Below are positions 28,268 to 38,348 of a stretch of DNA of 64,000 nucleotides, piece by piece. Source of the stretch: Bacteroidota bacterium (GTDB lineage Bacteria > Bacteroidota > Bacteroidia > Cytophagales > Cyclobacteriaceae); assembly GCA_027592755.1 (NCBI GenBank), contig JAQCLE010000003.1, positions 33,191-97,190 on the forward strand, given 5' to 3'. The translations under genes were made by a program, and so were the position numbers. The notes below the pieces were generated by a model. That model did no database searches and had not been told where the DNA came from. It worked only from the letters and a program-made list of their open reading frames with translations. Numbering within the stretch: the first letter of the stretch is position 1; the number at the start of each line of letters is the position of its first letter.

Positions 28268-29113
28268 ATGGAAGAAAACCAGCTTTATCCTAATAGCCGA
28301 TTCAAAAAGAAGCTCTATACAATTATTTTTAAAACTGATACTAAGGCGGGAAAAATATTTGATTTAATTGTTCTCTATGCCATTCTTCTGAGTGTAATGG
28401 CGGTAATGCTTGAGAGTGTTAAAAGCCTCGAAGAAAGTTTTGGTGAATATTTAACCATCATTGAATGGACTTTCACCATCCTCTTTACAATCGAATACTC
28501 AGCCCGGCTTTATGTAAGCGAAAAACCCCTCAAATATGCTTTAAGTTTTCTGGGATTGATTGACCTGTTCTCCATCGTACCCACTTACCTCACGCTTTTT
28601 GTAACCGGCACCCATTTTTTAGTGGTTATTAGAACCATCCGACTGCTTCGGGTGTTCAGGATTTTGAAACTTACCAGGTACATCAGTGAGGCTAAGGTTT
28701 TGGGCGATGCGTTGAAAGCCAGTCGCTATAAAATCCTCATTTTCATGCTATCGGTATTTAGTCTACAGATTATTTCCGGAACCATCATGTACCTCATTGA
28801 AGGGGCAGATAATGGATTTACCAGCATACCGCGTAGTATTTACTGGGCCATTGTAACCCTGACTACTGTCGGGTACGGAGATATAGCGCCCGTCACTGTT
28901 ATTGGACAGGCTTTCGCGTCCCTTTTAATGATTACCGGATATGCGATTCTTGCCGTTCCAACAGGGATAATTACTTCAGAAATTACCAAAGAACATTTGA
29001 AAGGAAAGAAGTTCAAGGTATGTGAAAACTGCTTTCATGATGAGCATGATAAGGATGCTCCTTATTGTAAAATGTGCGGATCAAAGTTGGAATGGCGCAC
29101 TTTTCAAGGGTAA
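28268..29113 (+). CDS. Voltage-gated potassium channel family protein with zinc-ribbon tail
   Basis: 281 residues. Six membrane segments; S4 carries repeated Arg (VIRTIRLLRVFRILKL, about 117-132), and the pore loop has the selectivity filter TLTTVGYGD (about 195-203). The C-terminal 30 residues hold two CxxC pairs (CENC...CKMC), a small zinc ribbon seen on many bacterial channels of this family. It lies 30 bases after the sodium symporter gene and is probably cotranscribed. The gene ends two bases from the remnant of hicA on the opposite strand. Confidence 0.93.
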   Translation: MEENQLYPNSRFKKKLYTIIFKTDTKAGKIFDLIVLYAILLSVMAVMLESVKSLEESFGEYLTIIEWTFTILFTIEYSARLYVSEKPLKYALSFLGLIDLFSIVPTYLTLFVTGTHFLVVIRTIRLLRVFRILKLTRYISEAKVLGDALKASRYKILIFMLSVFSLQIISGTIMYLIEGADNGFTSIPRSIYWAIVTLTTVGYGDIAPVTVIGQAFASLLMITGYAILAVPTGIITSEITKEHLKGKKFKVCENCFHDEHDKDAPYCKMCGSKLEWRTFQG

Positions 29114-29114
29114 A

Positions 29115-29302
29115 CTATTCTAAACCGGATTGCTTATATATACTTCTTAAAGTCCCCGCAGGAACTTCATCAGATAACTGGTGTCCGGCAATTATTAAAT
29201 TCCGGGGTATTGACGGTGTCGGTAAATCCGATGGCTGCCTTTTTGTCTTTTTAGATAACAGCCATTGGCCTTAATTAGCTTGATAACTTCTCGATACTTC
29301 AT
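29115..29302 (-). pseudogene. hicA: hicA toxin remnant, one frameshift
   Basis: Minus-strand reading gives MKYREVIKLIKANGCYLKRQ, KGSHRIYRH, then a stop; shifting frame near 29202-29219 restores RNLIIAGHQLSDEVPAGTLRS, IYKQSGLE and a TAG stop. Joined, this is a complete 62-residue HicA with the catalytic His in GSHRIY and the usual GHxxSDEVPAGTLRSIxKQxGL tail. One missing base (a C in a run) explains the break. The start overlaps the hicB stop by four bases (ATGA), the normal arrangement. HicA is an mRNA-cleaving toxin; this copy should be inactive unless the break is a sequencing error. Confidence 0.85.
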
Positions 29303-29509
29303 TCAACTTCCAACACCGACACTTCCACAGTTGGTTCCGGAGCTTTTAATCCATCTTCTTTAAACCTTCAATATATAGATTAATGGCTTCTATAATATTT
29401 AGCTCCACTTCTTTACGGTCACTTCCCGCAGAAGTACAGCCTGGTAAATCGGCACAAAGGCAGAATAGCCACCCTTGCTTTTTTCGTAGAGAACAACATA
29501 TTTTTTCAT
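29299..29509 (-). pseudogene. hicB: hicB antitoxin remnant, two frameshifts
   Basis: From an ATG at 29509 the minus strand reads MKKYVVLYEKSKGGYSAFVP; after one missing base near 29451 it continues DLPGCTSAGSDRKEVELNII; after a second near 29357 it continues DGLKAPEPTVEVSVLEVE and TGA. Together this is a full 70-residue HicB of the short type, with the GxYSAFVPDLPGCxSAG signature. Both breaks are single-base losses. HicB neutralises HicA and represses the operon. Both genes being broken at once points to recent loss of an unneeded module, or to local base-call errors. Confidence 0.85.
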
Positions 29510-29522
29510 AGTAATAAAATTA

Positions 29523-30626
29523 CTAAGATTTATAATACACCTTCTCGCTTAACTCCGCCCAGCCATTAATCCCAGTTCGAAACGATTCATATGCTTCGTA
29601 GATCCTTTTCGCGCTCTCACTTGATTCCGTGAGTTCGGCTAAAACCTCATTGGTATAAATTTTCAAGTTAGCAAGAACCTCAGTTGGAAACGCTCGAGGA
29701 ACAACACCCTCCTCCTTAAATTTCTTCACATAGATGCTGTTTTTAGACTCAAACTCTAGCCAAATCCAGGTATTAACCCGGGCGGAAGCCTGACGAATTA
29801 TTGATTGCAAGTCGGAGGGCAACGAATAAAATTTGGGTTTGTTTATCAGGAGTTCTAAAATGGAGCCCGGTTCATGCCAGCCAGGGTAGTAATAATATTT
29901 AGCCACCCTGTGAAAACCCATGATATAATCATGGTAGGGGCCAATCCATTCTGTTGCATCTATTACCCCCCGCTCCAGGTTGGTGAAAATTTCACCGCCA
30001 GCGACCGTAACCGCAGTACCCCCGGCTTTGTTCAACACCTTTCCTCCCAGTCCCGGAATCCTCATTTTTAGGCCATCCAAATCCTGGATAGAATTGATCT
30101 CTTTATTGAACCACCCACCCATTTGTGCTCCGGTACTTCCGCAAACTATAGGCAACAAATCAAAGGGGGCATATATTTCTTCCCATAGTGTATTACCTCC
30201 ACCATTGATGATCCATGCCATTGCCTGTTGTGTATTCATTCCAAATGGAACGGAGGCAAAAAACTGGCCCTCGGCAACTTTACCCGCCCAGTAATACCCT
30301 GCTCCGTGGCCTAGCTCAACGGCACCATTGCTAACAGCATCAAAAGTTTCGAGGGCTGGGATTAACTCACCTCCACCGTATACCTGGATTTTCATTCTTC
30401 CACCAGACATCTCTTCGATGATTTTTGAGAATAAATTGCATCCTTCACCAACAACAGGAAAATTTGGAGGCCAGGAAGTCACCATTTTCCACAAATAGTT
30501 TTTATTGAAGTTGATGTTCGGAGTGGCGATTTTCGATTCATTCTTAGGTGAACACCCTGCCATGGCTGATGTCCCTAAAGCAGCGAGAGCTCCAACTCTC
30601 AAAAAATTCCTTCTTTTGTTTGACAT
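29523..30626 (-). CDS. TRAP transporter substrate-binding protein (DctP/TakP-like), Tat-exported lipoprotein
   Basis: 367 residues. The twin-arginine leader (KRRNFLRVG, Arg5-Arg6) ends in AMAGC (Cys25), so it is exported folded and probably lipidated. The mature part reads WKMVTSWPPNFPVVGEGCNLF, LDGLKMRIPGLGGKVL, GGEIFTNLERGVIDATEWIGPYHD, which is the TakP-like branch that binds 2-oxo acids. No dctQ or dctM lies beside it; the complete TRAP system at 42.4-45.3 kb has its own binding protein. It may serve a distant or shared permease. It sits 14 bases upstream of the hicB remnant. Confidence 0.9.
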   Translation of the reverse strand: MSNKRRNFLRVGALAALGTSAMAGCSPKNESKIATPNINFNKNYLWKMVTSWPPNFPVVGEGCNLFSKIIEEMSGGRMKIQVYGGGELIPALETFDAVSNGAVELGHGAGYYWAGKVAEGQFFASVPFGMNTQQAMAWIINGGGNTLWEEIYAPFDLLPIVCGSTGAQMGGWFNKEINSIQDLDGLKMRIPGLGGKVLNKAGGTAVTVAGGEIFTNLERGVIDATEWIGPYHDYIMGFHRVAKYYYYPGWHEPGSILELLINKPKFYSLPSDLQSIIRQASARVNTWIWLEFESKNSIYVKKFKEEGVVPRAFPTEVLANLKIYTNEVLAELTESSESAKRIYEAYESFRTGINGWAELSEKVYYKS

Positions 30627-30921
30627 AAATTTTGGGTTTTAGCTGATTCCGTTATTCAGGTTTATGGAAATCCCTTTGCCGGGAAATTCTTTATAACCCC
30701 CAAACATAAGTATCAAAGATGCCAGATTTGTCGGCATGACCATATAATGGATACAAAGATTAACAAAAACTTCCTTTTGAAATTGCTCTAAATTTAGATG
30801 ACAAATTGACTTTAAAGCGGATGAAACAGGATTATACTCCGCCATTATGTCTTATAAATTGTAAAATATGAAGATGGTAAGTGTTTTGATCAATGTTGAT
30901 TAGCATTCAAACAAAGGAGCT
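30627..30921. other. Intergenic region between TRAP binding protein and clpB
   Basis: 295 bases separating two divergent genes. I see no convincing gene. A 68-codon minus-strand frame here lacks any recognisable composition or start context. A TAnnTTTG element is not evident before clpB, and no CIRCE inverted repeat is visible. Confidence 0.5.
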
Positions 30922-33537
30922 ATGAACTTGAATAACTATACCATAAAGGCACAGGAAGCGATCAACAAGTCGGTAGAAATTGCCATGGCTAATCAACAGC
31001 AGGCGGTTGAGCCAGGACATTTGCTTAAAGCCATACTTCTGGCAGATGAAAATGTGACGAACTTCCTGATTAAAAAATTAGGCATTAACAGCCAAATCAT
31101 CGATTCAGGCCTTGAGAAGATTGTCAATTCTTATCCAAAGGTATCGGGTCAGCAACAATACTTATCAAACGATTCTAATCAAGTTTTACAAAAGGCGAAT
31201 TCTTTCTTAAAGGAATTCAAGGATGAGTTCGTGGCCGTTGAGCACTTGATTTTAGCCATGGTCAATGGGAAAGATAAAGTAGGTGATTTACTTAAAGGAG
31301 TTGGTATTGACGAAAAGGATCTAAAATCAGCCATAAAAGAACTAAGGGGTGGCGATTCGGTTAAAGATCCAAACGCAGAATCCAAATACAGGTCATTGGA
31401 AAGATATTCGAAGAATTTGAACCAGATGGCCATGGATGGAAAAATTGACCCCGTAATTGGAAGAGATGACGAAATCAGAAGGGTGCTTCAAATCCTTTCA
31501 AGAAGAACTAAAAATAACCCTATTCTTTTGGGAGAACCAGGTGTCGGCAAAACCGCTATCGTTGAAGGGATGGCACAGCGGATTGTCGACGGGGACATCC
31601 CTGAAAACTTAAAATCAAAGACCCTGATTTCTCTGGACATGGGTCTTTTGGTTGCTGGAGCAAAATATAAAGGAGAGTTTGAAGAAAGGCTTAAATCAGT
31701 AATAAAAGAAGTGACTGATTCTGAAGGTGAAATAATCTTATTTATTGATGAGATACATACTTTAATTGGAGCTGGAGGTAGTGGTGAAGGTGCCATGGAT
31801 GCAGCTAACCTATTGAAACCCGCTCTGGCCAGAGGTGAATTACATGCAATTGGCGCAACAACTCTAAAAGAGTATCAGAAATATGTGGAGAAAGACAAGG
31901 CGCTTGAAAGACGTTTTCAAACCGTAATGGTGAACGAACCTTCGGTGGAAGATTCGATTTCAATTCTGAGAGGGATCAAAGATAAGTACGAAGTTCATCA
32001 TGGTGTTAGAATCAAAGATGACGCCGTGATTTCAGCAGTGGAGTTATCGAACCGTTACATTTCGGATCGTTTTTTACCAGATAAAGCCATTGACCTGATG
32101 GATGAAGCTGCATCAAAACTGCGTATCGAAATAGACAGCTTACCTGAAGAACTGGATGAGCTTCAAAGAAGGATTATGCAACTCGAAATTGAGAGAGAGG
32201 CGATTCGGAGGGAAAAAGACAAACAAAAAGAATCAATACTTTCTAAGGCCATTGCTGAATTAACCGAAGAAAAAAATATTCTGAAAGCCAAATGGGAAAA
32301 TGAAAAAGGGGTAATCCAGGGAATTCAGACTGAAAAAGAAAGCATCGAAAGATATAAGCATGAAGCCGAACAGGCCGAACGATCTGGAGACTATGGTAGG
32401 GTAGCTGAAATCCGGTATGGTAAAATCACAGAAGCTGAGGAGAAACTTCAGAAATATCAAATGGAATTAAAGGAGATGCAGCAAGGAAGCCCCTTGTTGA
32501 AAGAAGAAGTTGATTCTGAAGATATCGCCGATGTTGTTGGAAAATGGACTGGTATTCCAGTGGCTAAAATGTTGCAAAGCGACAGAGAGAAATTATTACA
32601 CCTGGAAGAAGAACTTTTGAAAAGAGTAGCAGGGCAGGAAGAAGCCATAGGTGCAATTTCCGATGCTGTAAGAAGAAGCCGAGCGGGTTTACAAGACCCC
32701 AAACGACCCATTGGATCTTTCATTTTTCTCGGAACAACAGGTGTTGGTAAAACTGAATTGGCCAAGACCCTTGCAGAATATTTGTTTAATGACGAAAACT
32801 CAATGGTCAGGATTGATATGTCTGAATACCAGGAGAGACATACAGTAAGTCGTTTGGTAGGAGCACCTCCCGGATATGTTGGGTATGATGAAGGCGGACA
32901 ATTGACTGAAGCTGTTCGTCGCAAACCCTATTCGGTAATTTTATTGGATGAAATTGAAAAAGCACATCCCGATGTATTTAACATTTTGTTGCAAGTGCTT
33001 GACGATGGACGTTTAACAGACAATAAAGGCCGGGTGGCCAACTTCAAGAACACTATCATCATCATGACAACAAATATTGGGTCTCACCTGATTCAGGAAA
33101 GTTTTGAAAGAATGGATGAGTATAACCAGGAGGGTGTAATTGAAGAAACCAAAACACAGGTTTTTGAATTATTGAAAAAGGCAATGAGGCCTGAGTTTCT
33201 GAACAGGGTTGATGAAACTATCATGTTCAGACCACTTTCAAAAGGGGATATAAGAAAGATAGTCAGTATACAATTTAAATTGATAAGGAAGCGTTTAGAG
33301 GAAAGTGGCATCAAAATTGAAAGTAGCGATGAGGTGTTGGATAGGTTGGGAGAACTCGGTTTTGATCCTCAATTTGGAGCAAGACCATTGAAGCGGGTGA
33401 TGCAGAAAGAAATCCTTAACAGGTTATCAAAAGAAATCCTGGCAGGGAAGTTCGAGAAGGAAGGAGTTATTGGTCTCACACTTAATGAGAATAGAGAAAT
33501 AGAGTTTATGAACCTGGGTGAAATAAAGATTAAGTAG
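30922..33537 (+). CDS. clpB: ATP-dependent disaggregase ClpB
   Basis: 871 residues, full length. Clp N domain (about 1-145), first AAA+ domain with Walker A GEPGVGKT (from 204), the coiled-coil middle domain (about 400-530) and second AAA+ domain with Walker A GTTGVGKT (from 604). Pore loops include [11 protein letters not shown] and [10 protein letters not shown]. ClpB extracts polypeptides from aggregates together with DnaK. The middle domain separates it from ClpA and ClpC. A strong intrinsic terminator follows. Confidence 0.97.
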   Translation: MNLNNYTIKAQEAINKSVEIAMANQQQAVEPGHLLKAILLADENVTNFLIKKLGINSQIIDSGLEKIVNSYPKVSGQQQYLSNDSNQVLQKANSFLKEFKDEFVAVEHLILAMVNGKDKVGDLLKGVGIDEKDLKSAIKELRGGDSVKDPNAESKYRSLERYSKNLNQMAMDGKIDPVIGRDDEIRRVLQILSRRTKNNPILLGEPGVGKTAIVEGMAQRIVDGDIPENLKSKTLISLDMGLLVAGAKYKGEFEERLKSVIKEVTDSEGEIILFIDEIHTLIGAGGSGEGAMDAANLLKPALARGELHAIGATTLKEYQKYVEKDKALERRFQTVMVNEPSVEDSISILRGIKDKYEVHHGVRIKDDAVISAVELSNRYISDRFLPDKAIDLMDEAASKLRIEIDSLPEELDELQRRIMQLEIEREAIRREKDKQKESILSKAIAELTEEKNILKAKWENEKGVIQGIQTEKESIERYKHEAEQAERSGDYGRVAEIRYGKITEAEEKLQKYQMELKEMQQGSPLLKEEVDSEDIADVVGKWTGIPVAKMLQSDREKLLHLEEELLKRVAGQEEAIGAISDAVRRSRAGLQDPKRPIGSFIFLGTTGVGKTELAKTLAEYLFNDENSMVRIDMSEYQERHTVSRLVGAPPGYVGYDEGGQLTEAVRRKPYSVILLDEIEKAHPDVFNILLQVLDDGRLTDNKGRVANFKNTIIIMTTNIGSHLIQESFERMDEYNQEGVIEETKTQVFELLKKAMRPEFLNRVDETIMFRPLSKGDIRKIVSIQFKLIRKRLEESGIKIESSDEVLDRLGELGFDPQFGARPLKRVMQKEILNRLSKEILAGKFEKEGVIGLTLNENREIEFMNLGEIKIK

Positions 33538-33568
33538 GTTGGTTTAGGTTGTTAAGTTTGGGTGGTTG

Positions 33569-33599
33569 AAAGGAGGCGGAGGCGCCTCCTTTCTTTTTT
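33569..33599 (+). terminator. Rho-independent terminator of clpB
   Basis: AAAGGAGGCG (33569-33578) pairs perfectly with CGCCTCCTTT (33583-33592) around GAGG, followed by a T-rich tract. It lies 32 bases after the clpB stop and before the convergent DUF4249 gene. Confidence 0.9.
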
Positions 33600-33664
33600 A
33601 TATCCATCCAAATAAAAGTGAATATTGAACGTCACTAAAAACTACTTTAGACAAATGGGAGTAA

Positions 33665-34570
33665 CTAACCGTCAACAGGAAAAACAAACAACACTGAGTC
33701 AGATCTAACCGCCGAGCCAAAAACACCTATTGCTCCTTCAATTTTGGTTTCGAGAAGGACGGGTTCAACAAAAGGGTTGATTCGAGCCTGCAATTGAAGG
33801 TCGAGTTGTTCATAAAATTCCGCAGAATTCCTGTCCAATGATTGAATGAAAATCCAGGTAGAATCGTTTTCAAGATACTCATAGGCCACTTCAGCTAGGA
33901 TTTTCATTTGGCTGCCATCGACATTCTCATCCTTAAAAATATTTCTGCCCAGATCAGTAACCAGGAAGTCTTCCCCATCTGTGCAACTGTTTACAAGTAC
34001 ATCCAGCACATCAACATGCAATACCTCATTGTTGATCATGCGGTTCATTTGAAACCGATAAAAATTTCCAGGTCCTGATGCATCTTTAAAGATGATTTCC
34101 ACACCGTCATGCCCGCCATAGATATCATTGAATGCAGCAACATATTCAACATATTCAATGGCAACCTTTGGTTGATTGATGGTAGTAGATGCCGTAAAGG
34201 TGTTTCCGTTTTGTGTCACAGTCAGATCATAAGGTTCACCGGATTCCACCAGTATATTACCCTGATAATAGGGGGTCCAACGACATCGGAATTTGTCAAA
34301 TGTCGAATCAGGAGAAAGCACGTCAATCCCTGAAGGACCTGCGATGGTCACCTGGGCGTCGGGAACAAAAATTTCATTCGGCCGAACATTCGAGTTAAAA
34401 AAGGGCTGTGTGATATTGATAAAAATCCTTGGAGTTTCTCCAGGAAACAGAATGCCTTCAATAACCAGTTGTCCTGAGAAATTTTTAATCGGTTTTACCG
34501 TGACGTCTTTTTCACATGCGCTAAGAAGGGCGACGACTACAAAAGTTTTTGAAATATTTGACAGTTTCAT
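33665..34570 (-). CDS. DUF4249 lipoprotein (partner of TonB-dependent receptor)
   Basis: 301 residues from the ATG at 34570. This start gives the lipoprotein leader MKLSNISKTFVVVALLSAC (Cys19), whereas a longer frame runs back through the TonB receptor gene. The body is beta-rich and carries FSGQLVIEGILFPGETPRIFI and ITQPFF, typical of DUF4249. These proteins are found next to TonB-dependent receptors in Bacteroidota and are presumed surface lipoproteins aiding uptake. It starts four bases after the receptor stop, so both form one operon. Confidence 0.88.
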   Translation of the reverse strand: MKLSNISKTFVVVALLSACEKDVTVKPIKNFSGQLVIEGILFPGETPRIFINITQPFFNSNVRPNEIFVPDAQVTIAGPSGIDVLSPDSTFDKFRCRWTPYYQGNILVESGEPYDLTVTQNGNTFTASTTINQPKVAIEYVEYVAAFNDIYGGHDGVEIIFKDASGPGNFYRFQMNRMINNEVLHVDVLDVLVNSCTDGEDFLVTDLGRNIFKDENVDGSQMKILAEVAYEYLENDSTWIFIQSLDRNSAEFYEQLDLQLQARINPFVEPVLLETKIEGAIGVFGSAVRSDSVLFVFPVDG

Positions 34571-34574
34571 GGGA

Positions 34575-36875
34575 TCAGAATTTGACATTGTAGGAAATAC
34601 TTGGGATAATGGGCAAAAGGGATACTTGTCTTGCCTTGGCGATATCAGTGACTGGGTCAATTTTAAAATAGACGAAGTAGGGATTTTTCCGGTTATAAAC
34701 ATTGTAAACTCCAATCACTAACTCGGCATCGTAGTACTTTCCGAATATTCTCCTCCTTCTTTTATAAATGGCAGAAAAATCAAGTCGATGATAACTGTTC
34801 AACCTATTATTGTTCCTTCCTCCGTAGATGTAATAATTCCCTTCATACAATGAGCCGCCATAATTCACATTTAACCTGCCAACCGGCAGCGTTTTGACCT
34901 GCCCTGTTGAATATCGGAATACTGAAGAAAGTGTCCATCTGTCATTGACTTCATAAACAGCAACAGCGGAAAACAAGTGCCTCCGGTCATATTGAAATGG
35001 AAATTTTTTCCCAAAATTCAGATCATTAAACTTCTGCTCTGTTTTAGATAAGGTGTAGGAAATCCAACCGGTTAATCTGCCTGCGTTCTTTTTTAGAAAA
35101 AACTCAAGACCGTTACTCCAACCCTTACCATACACCAGTGCAGTATCCACATCGAGGTTTTCAATCAATTGATTGCCCTCCGGGAAGAGCACTTGTTTTT
35201 TCATGGTTTTGTGATAAATCTCGATGCTGGCTTCATATTTATTTTCATCAAAGTTTCTGAAATAGCCAAGGGCTATCTGTTCTGACCACTGAGGTTTGGT
35301 TCTGTTAGTTGATGGAAGCCATATATCTGTCGGAACCGAAGCTGTTGAACTAGGAACCAAATGCAGGAACTGATTCATAATCGTATGTGATGCCTTTAGC
35401 GATGACGTCGGGCTTAGTCCAATGCGAATGGTAGAGCGGGGCTCCACTTTATAGTAAGTTGCTTCACTGGAGGTAAATCCCGGCATCCGAATACCTAAAT
35501 TCAAGGAAAGAGCCTTAGTAATTTGGAATTCATCATTGACAAAAAAAGCGAATTCATTGACTTGTTTTGTGGGAATGTTGGTGATGTCAAGCCCCTGATC
35601 TGATGTTATAACTGCTTCAGTCTTGCCTCTGGAGGTAATCCTATGATTGGTATACCCCCCTCCAAATTTTATGAAATGATTGATTCCGGGGAAATATTGA
35701 AATTCATATTTAGCATTCCAATCCTTGATTCCTGAGAAAACCTGTGAATAGAAATTGTCTTCAACGGCTTTGATGTCCTGATCATACCGATTATGGATAA
35801 AAGAAGTATTCAAAAATAGTTTTTGGCCAAATACATGGTTCCATCTCAGAGTAGCAGTTGTATTGCCAAAATTGACGTCATATGAAATGCCTTTTGTTTC
35901 ATCGTATTTTGCATCGTCCCTTCCCTTAAAGAAGCTGAGAAATATGCGGTCCCTGGATGAGATTTTCCAGTTAACCTTGGCGTTGGTATCGTAAAAATAG
36001 TAATCTGAATAGTTGCCAATAGGGAGGAAGGGTTTAACGATTTTGTCGATATAAGTTCTGCGACCAGATACAATAAATGAGGCAACATCCTTCTTGATAG
36101 GACCTTCAAGGGCAAGTTTACTTGTTACCAGTCCCATGCTTCCACTTCCCTTAAATTGTTGATTGTTGCCCTCCTTCATCGTGATATCCAGTATTGAAGA
36201 GAGCCTTCCCCCATAGTTGGCTGGAAATCCACCTTTGATCAGTTGAATGTTGTTTAAGGCCTCGGCATTAAAGGTGCTGAACAACCCATAAAGGTGATTG
36301 GGGTTATACACTGTGGCTTCATCAAGTTGAACCAGGTTTTGGTCTGCGTTGCCACCTCTTACATAAAACCCGGTAGTACCTTCATTTCCGGATTGTACAC
36401 CTGGAAGTAACTGGATTATTTTTAAAACATCAGTTTCACCTAATACGACAGGCAACTCCTGCACCTTACTAACCGGCACATTGATAACCCCCATCTGCGC
36501 CCGTTCAACATTTTCTTCATTCAATTGTCCTTCAATTACAAGTTCCCCGAGCGTAGTTACTGCTGGTGACAGCCGGAGGTTCAACACCAGGTTTTTCTTA
36601 AAATAAACCCGTTTACTTTGAGACTCATAGCCGATATATGAAATAACAATATCGATACTATCATTTCCAGAAAGAGTAAGTGAATAAAATCCATAGGTAT
36701 TTGATATGATCCCATTATCCAATTCCGGGACGTACACCGTAGCACCGATCAGTGCTTCACCAGTGAGGTGGTCAACGATTGTCCCACTAAGGGTGTATTT
36801 GATTTGTGAATTGCATGGCAAATTGGATAACAGCCAAACGGCTACTACAATACCTTTGAACTTGAGGATATTCAT
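34575..36875 (-). CDS. TonB-dependent receptor with carboxypeptidase-like N-terminal domain
   Basis: About 766 residues from MNILKFKG at 36875; a start at 36917 would put 14 extra residues before the signal peptide. After the signal (ending NSQ) comes a CarboxypepD_reg-like domain (YTLSGTIVDHLTGEALIGATVYV), the plug (LPGVQSGNEGTTGFYVRGGNADQNLVQLDEATVYNP) and a 22-strand-type barrel ending in an aromatic residue (YNVKF). It should import a ligand across the outer membrane with energy from TonB. It is coupled to DUF4249 downstream and divergent from the secreted protein at 37.0 kb. Ligand unknown. Confidence 0.93.
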   Translation of the reverse strand: MNILKFKGIVVAVWLLSNLPCNSQIKYTLSGTIVDHLTGEALIGATVYVPELDNGIISNTYGFYSLTLSGNDSIDIVISYIGYESQSKRVYFKKNLVLNLRLSPAVTTLGELVIEGQLNEENVERAQMGVINVPVSKVQELPVVLGETDVLKIIQLLPGVQSGNEGTTGFYVRGGNADQNLVQLDEATVYNPNHLYGLFSTFNAEALNNIQLIKGGFPANYGGRLSSILDITMKEGNNQQFKGSGSMGLVTSKLALEGPIKKDVASFIVSGRRTYIDKIVKPFLPIGNYSDYYFYDTNAKVNWKISSRDRIFLSFFKGRDDAKYDETKGISYDVNFGNTTATLRWNHVFGQKLFLNTSFIHNRYDQDIKAVEDNFYSQVFSGIKDWNAKYEFQYFPGINHFIKFGGGYTNHRITSRGKTEAVITSDQGLDITNIPTKQVNEFAFFVNDEFQITKALSLNLGIRMPGFTSSEATYYKVEPRSTIRIGLSPTSSLKASHTIMNQFLHLVPSSTASVPTDIWLPSTNRTKPQWSEQIALGYFRNFDENKYEASIEIYHKTMKKQVLFPEGNQLIENLDVDTALVYGKGWSNGLEFFLKKNAGRLTGWISYTLSKTEQKFNDLNFGKKFPFQYDRRHLFSAVAVYEVNDRWTLSSVFRYSTGQVKTLPVGRLNVNYGGSLYEGNYYIYGGRNNNRLNSYHRLDFSAIYKRRRRIFGKYYDAELVIGVYNVYNRKNPYFVYFKIDPVTDIAKARQVSLLPIIPSISYNVKF

Positions 36876-37027
36876 GATTATTGGCATAAAGAGAAAACGA
36901 TATAACCAACACGACATGAATCTTTAAATGGTTGGTTCACACTAGAGTAAGATTTCACTTTTTAGGAAAGGGGAGAAATGAAAGAAGAAGAGGGTTCATA
37001 AAAAATCGTAATTGGGTATCTTTATAT

Positions 37028-38206
37028 ATGGCACTTTATAAAAAGTTTCTGATATCTCTGGTAGCCCAGTTTTTTGTAACGTCAATTTTATCAGCACAAT
37101 TCATTGACAAGTTTGATGGGACAGGTACCCCCGCGGAAAACGGCTGGCGGTTTGCTACCGGCGATGGGGTAGCACAAAACAATTTTGTTCAAAAAGACGG
37201 ATATGCCTCCATCAATGTTGATGCTACTTCTGACAGGCAAAATATCTGGTGGGCGTTAATCGCTCATCAGGCTACGGGGCTGGACATGAAAAAACTCGTT
37301 AAGCCCGGATATGAACTCAGGGTTGAAGCCCGGATTCGGGTAAGTCATGCCCCCAGAAGAGTAAACCTGCATGTGAATCACCAACGAACGACCGATTTCC
37401 ACTCCCATCTCATGGAATATGATATTCCGGATACGACCAATTGGTATACATTGAGTTTGACCACCTCAGATTTTGAAGTGCAGGAAGGTGACCAGGTCAA
37501 TGGGCAAATGGCCCTGATGGATTGGGGCACAGGAAAATACCGGGTAGATGTTGATTACTACAAGGTGGATGTGGTCGAGAAGAAAAAAACCGTCCCGGAT
37601 TTAGGAAATCCCATTCCGTATCACCCGCCAGTTGCGGATCCAACCAGTCTCCAGAACCATGTTGATGTGGCACATGATGCGATGATCAACAGGGTTTACT
37701 CTGAATTGAACTTTAACAATTGGGGTCAGACTGATGGCGCAGAGAATACCAGGCTTTTGACAGTTAATGGTGAACAATTGGTGATCATGCGATGGGATTT
37801 AGGTCAATTCAAAGAAAAGGAAGTTATTGGTTCCGGTCTGCTTGAACTCACAACGTTCAGTCTGCAACGATCCCCAGACTTTGCAAAGGATTTTGGAATG
37901 GTGAGAATATCCGAGATTTTATACGGGGATTCGGCATGGTCGCAGGAATCGGTTTCCTTTGACAGTTTTACCCTCGGAAAACCTTTGGAAGAGGTGGTTA
38001 ACACACAGATGGTCATTGATTGGGAAGTAATACCAGAAAAAGGTGGTAAAACAAATTTCACGCTTTCTAAACCTGTGATACAAAGACTTATTGATGGTAG
38101 AACGTTGGGATTGGCTGTTGGCCCTCTCGGTGTGGTGAATGCTTCGTTTTACGCCATGGAGAATGGGGGGGATTTGGCCGCAAAACTTCACTTTTCGCTG
38201 AAGTAA
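37028..38206 (+). CDS. Secreted DNRLRE-like domain protein
   Basis: 392 residues from ATG 37028, chosen because MALYKKFLISLVAQFFVTSILSAQ is a signal peptide and the 32 residues before it in frame look like untranslated DNA. The N-terminal part (about 25-185) resembles a jelly-roll or carbohydrate-binding sheet (GWRFATGDGVAQNNF, YELRVEARIRVSHAPRRVNLHVNH). The second half (DAMINRVYSELNFNNWGQT, NTRLLTVNGEQLVIMRWDLG) has the pattern of DNRLRE domains from polysaccharide-active secreted proteins. No catalytic motif is seen. Divergent from the TonB receptor, with which it could share a regulator. Confidence 0.78.
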   Translation: MALYKKFLISLVAQFFVTSILSAQFIDKFDGTGTPAENGWRFATGDGVAQNNFVQKDGYASINVDATSDRQNIWWALIAHQATGLDMKKLVKPGYELRVEARIRVSHAPRRVNLHVNHQRTTDFHSHLMEYDIPDTTNWYTLSLTTSDFEVQEGDQVNGQMALMDWGTGKYRVDVDYYKVDVVEKKKTVPDLGNPIPYHPPVADPTSLQNHVDVAHDAMINRVYSELNFNNWGQTDGAENTRLLTVNGEQLVIMRWDLGQFKEKEVIGSGLLELTTFSLQRSPDFAKDFGMVRISEILYGDSAWSQESVSFDSFTLGKPLEEVVNTQMVIDWEVIPEKGGKTNFTLSKPVIQRLIDGRTLGLAVGPLGVVNASFYAMENGGDLAAKLHFSLK

Positions 38207-38348
38207 TGAAGCTTTTCTGTTGATAAATATTTCCGCAGGATTGATAAATAGTAAGGGGCATTAACACAATGGAATTAAAAAAAATTGAGGCAAATATTAA
38301 GCGGTCAAGAAGAGTCTTGTTTCTTTGATCTTTTGTCTAAAAATCTAT

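Noticed and set aside
29074..29274. 66-codon plus-strand frame after the potassium channel
   Set aside because: It is antisense to the hicA remnant, which explains the sequence far better.
30639..30845. 68-codon minus-strand frame before clpB
   Set aside because: No recognisable composition, no ribosome binding site and no context; ordinary intergenic DNA.
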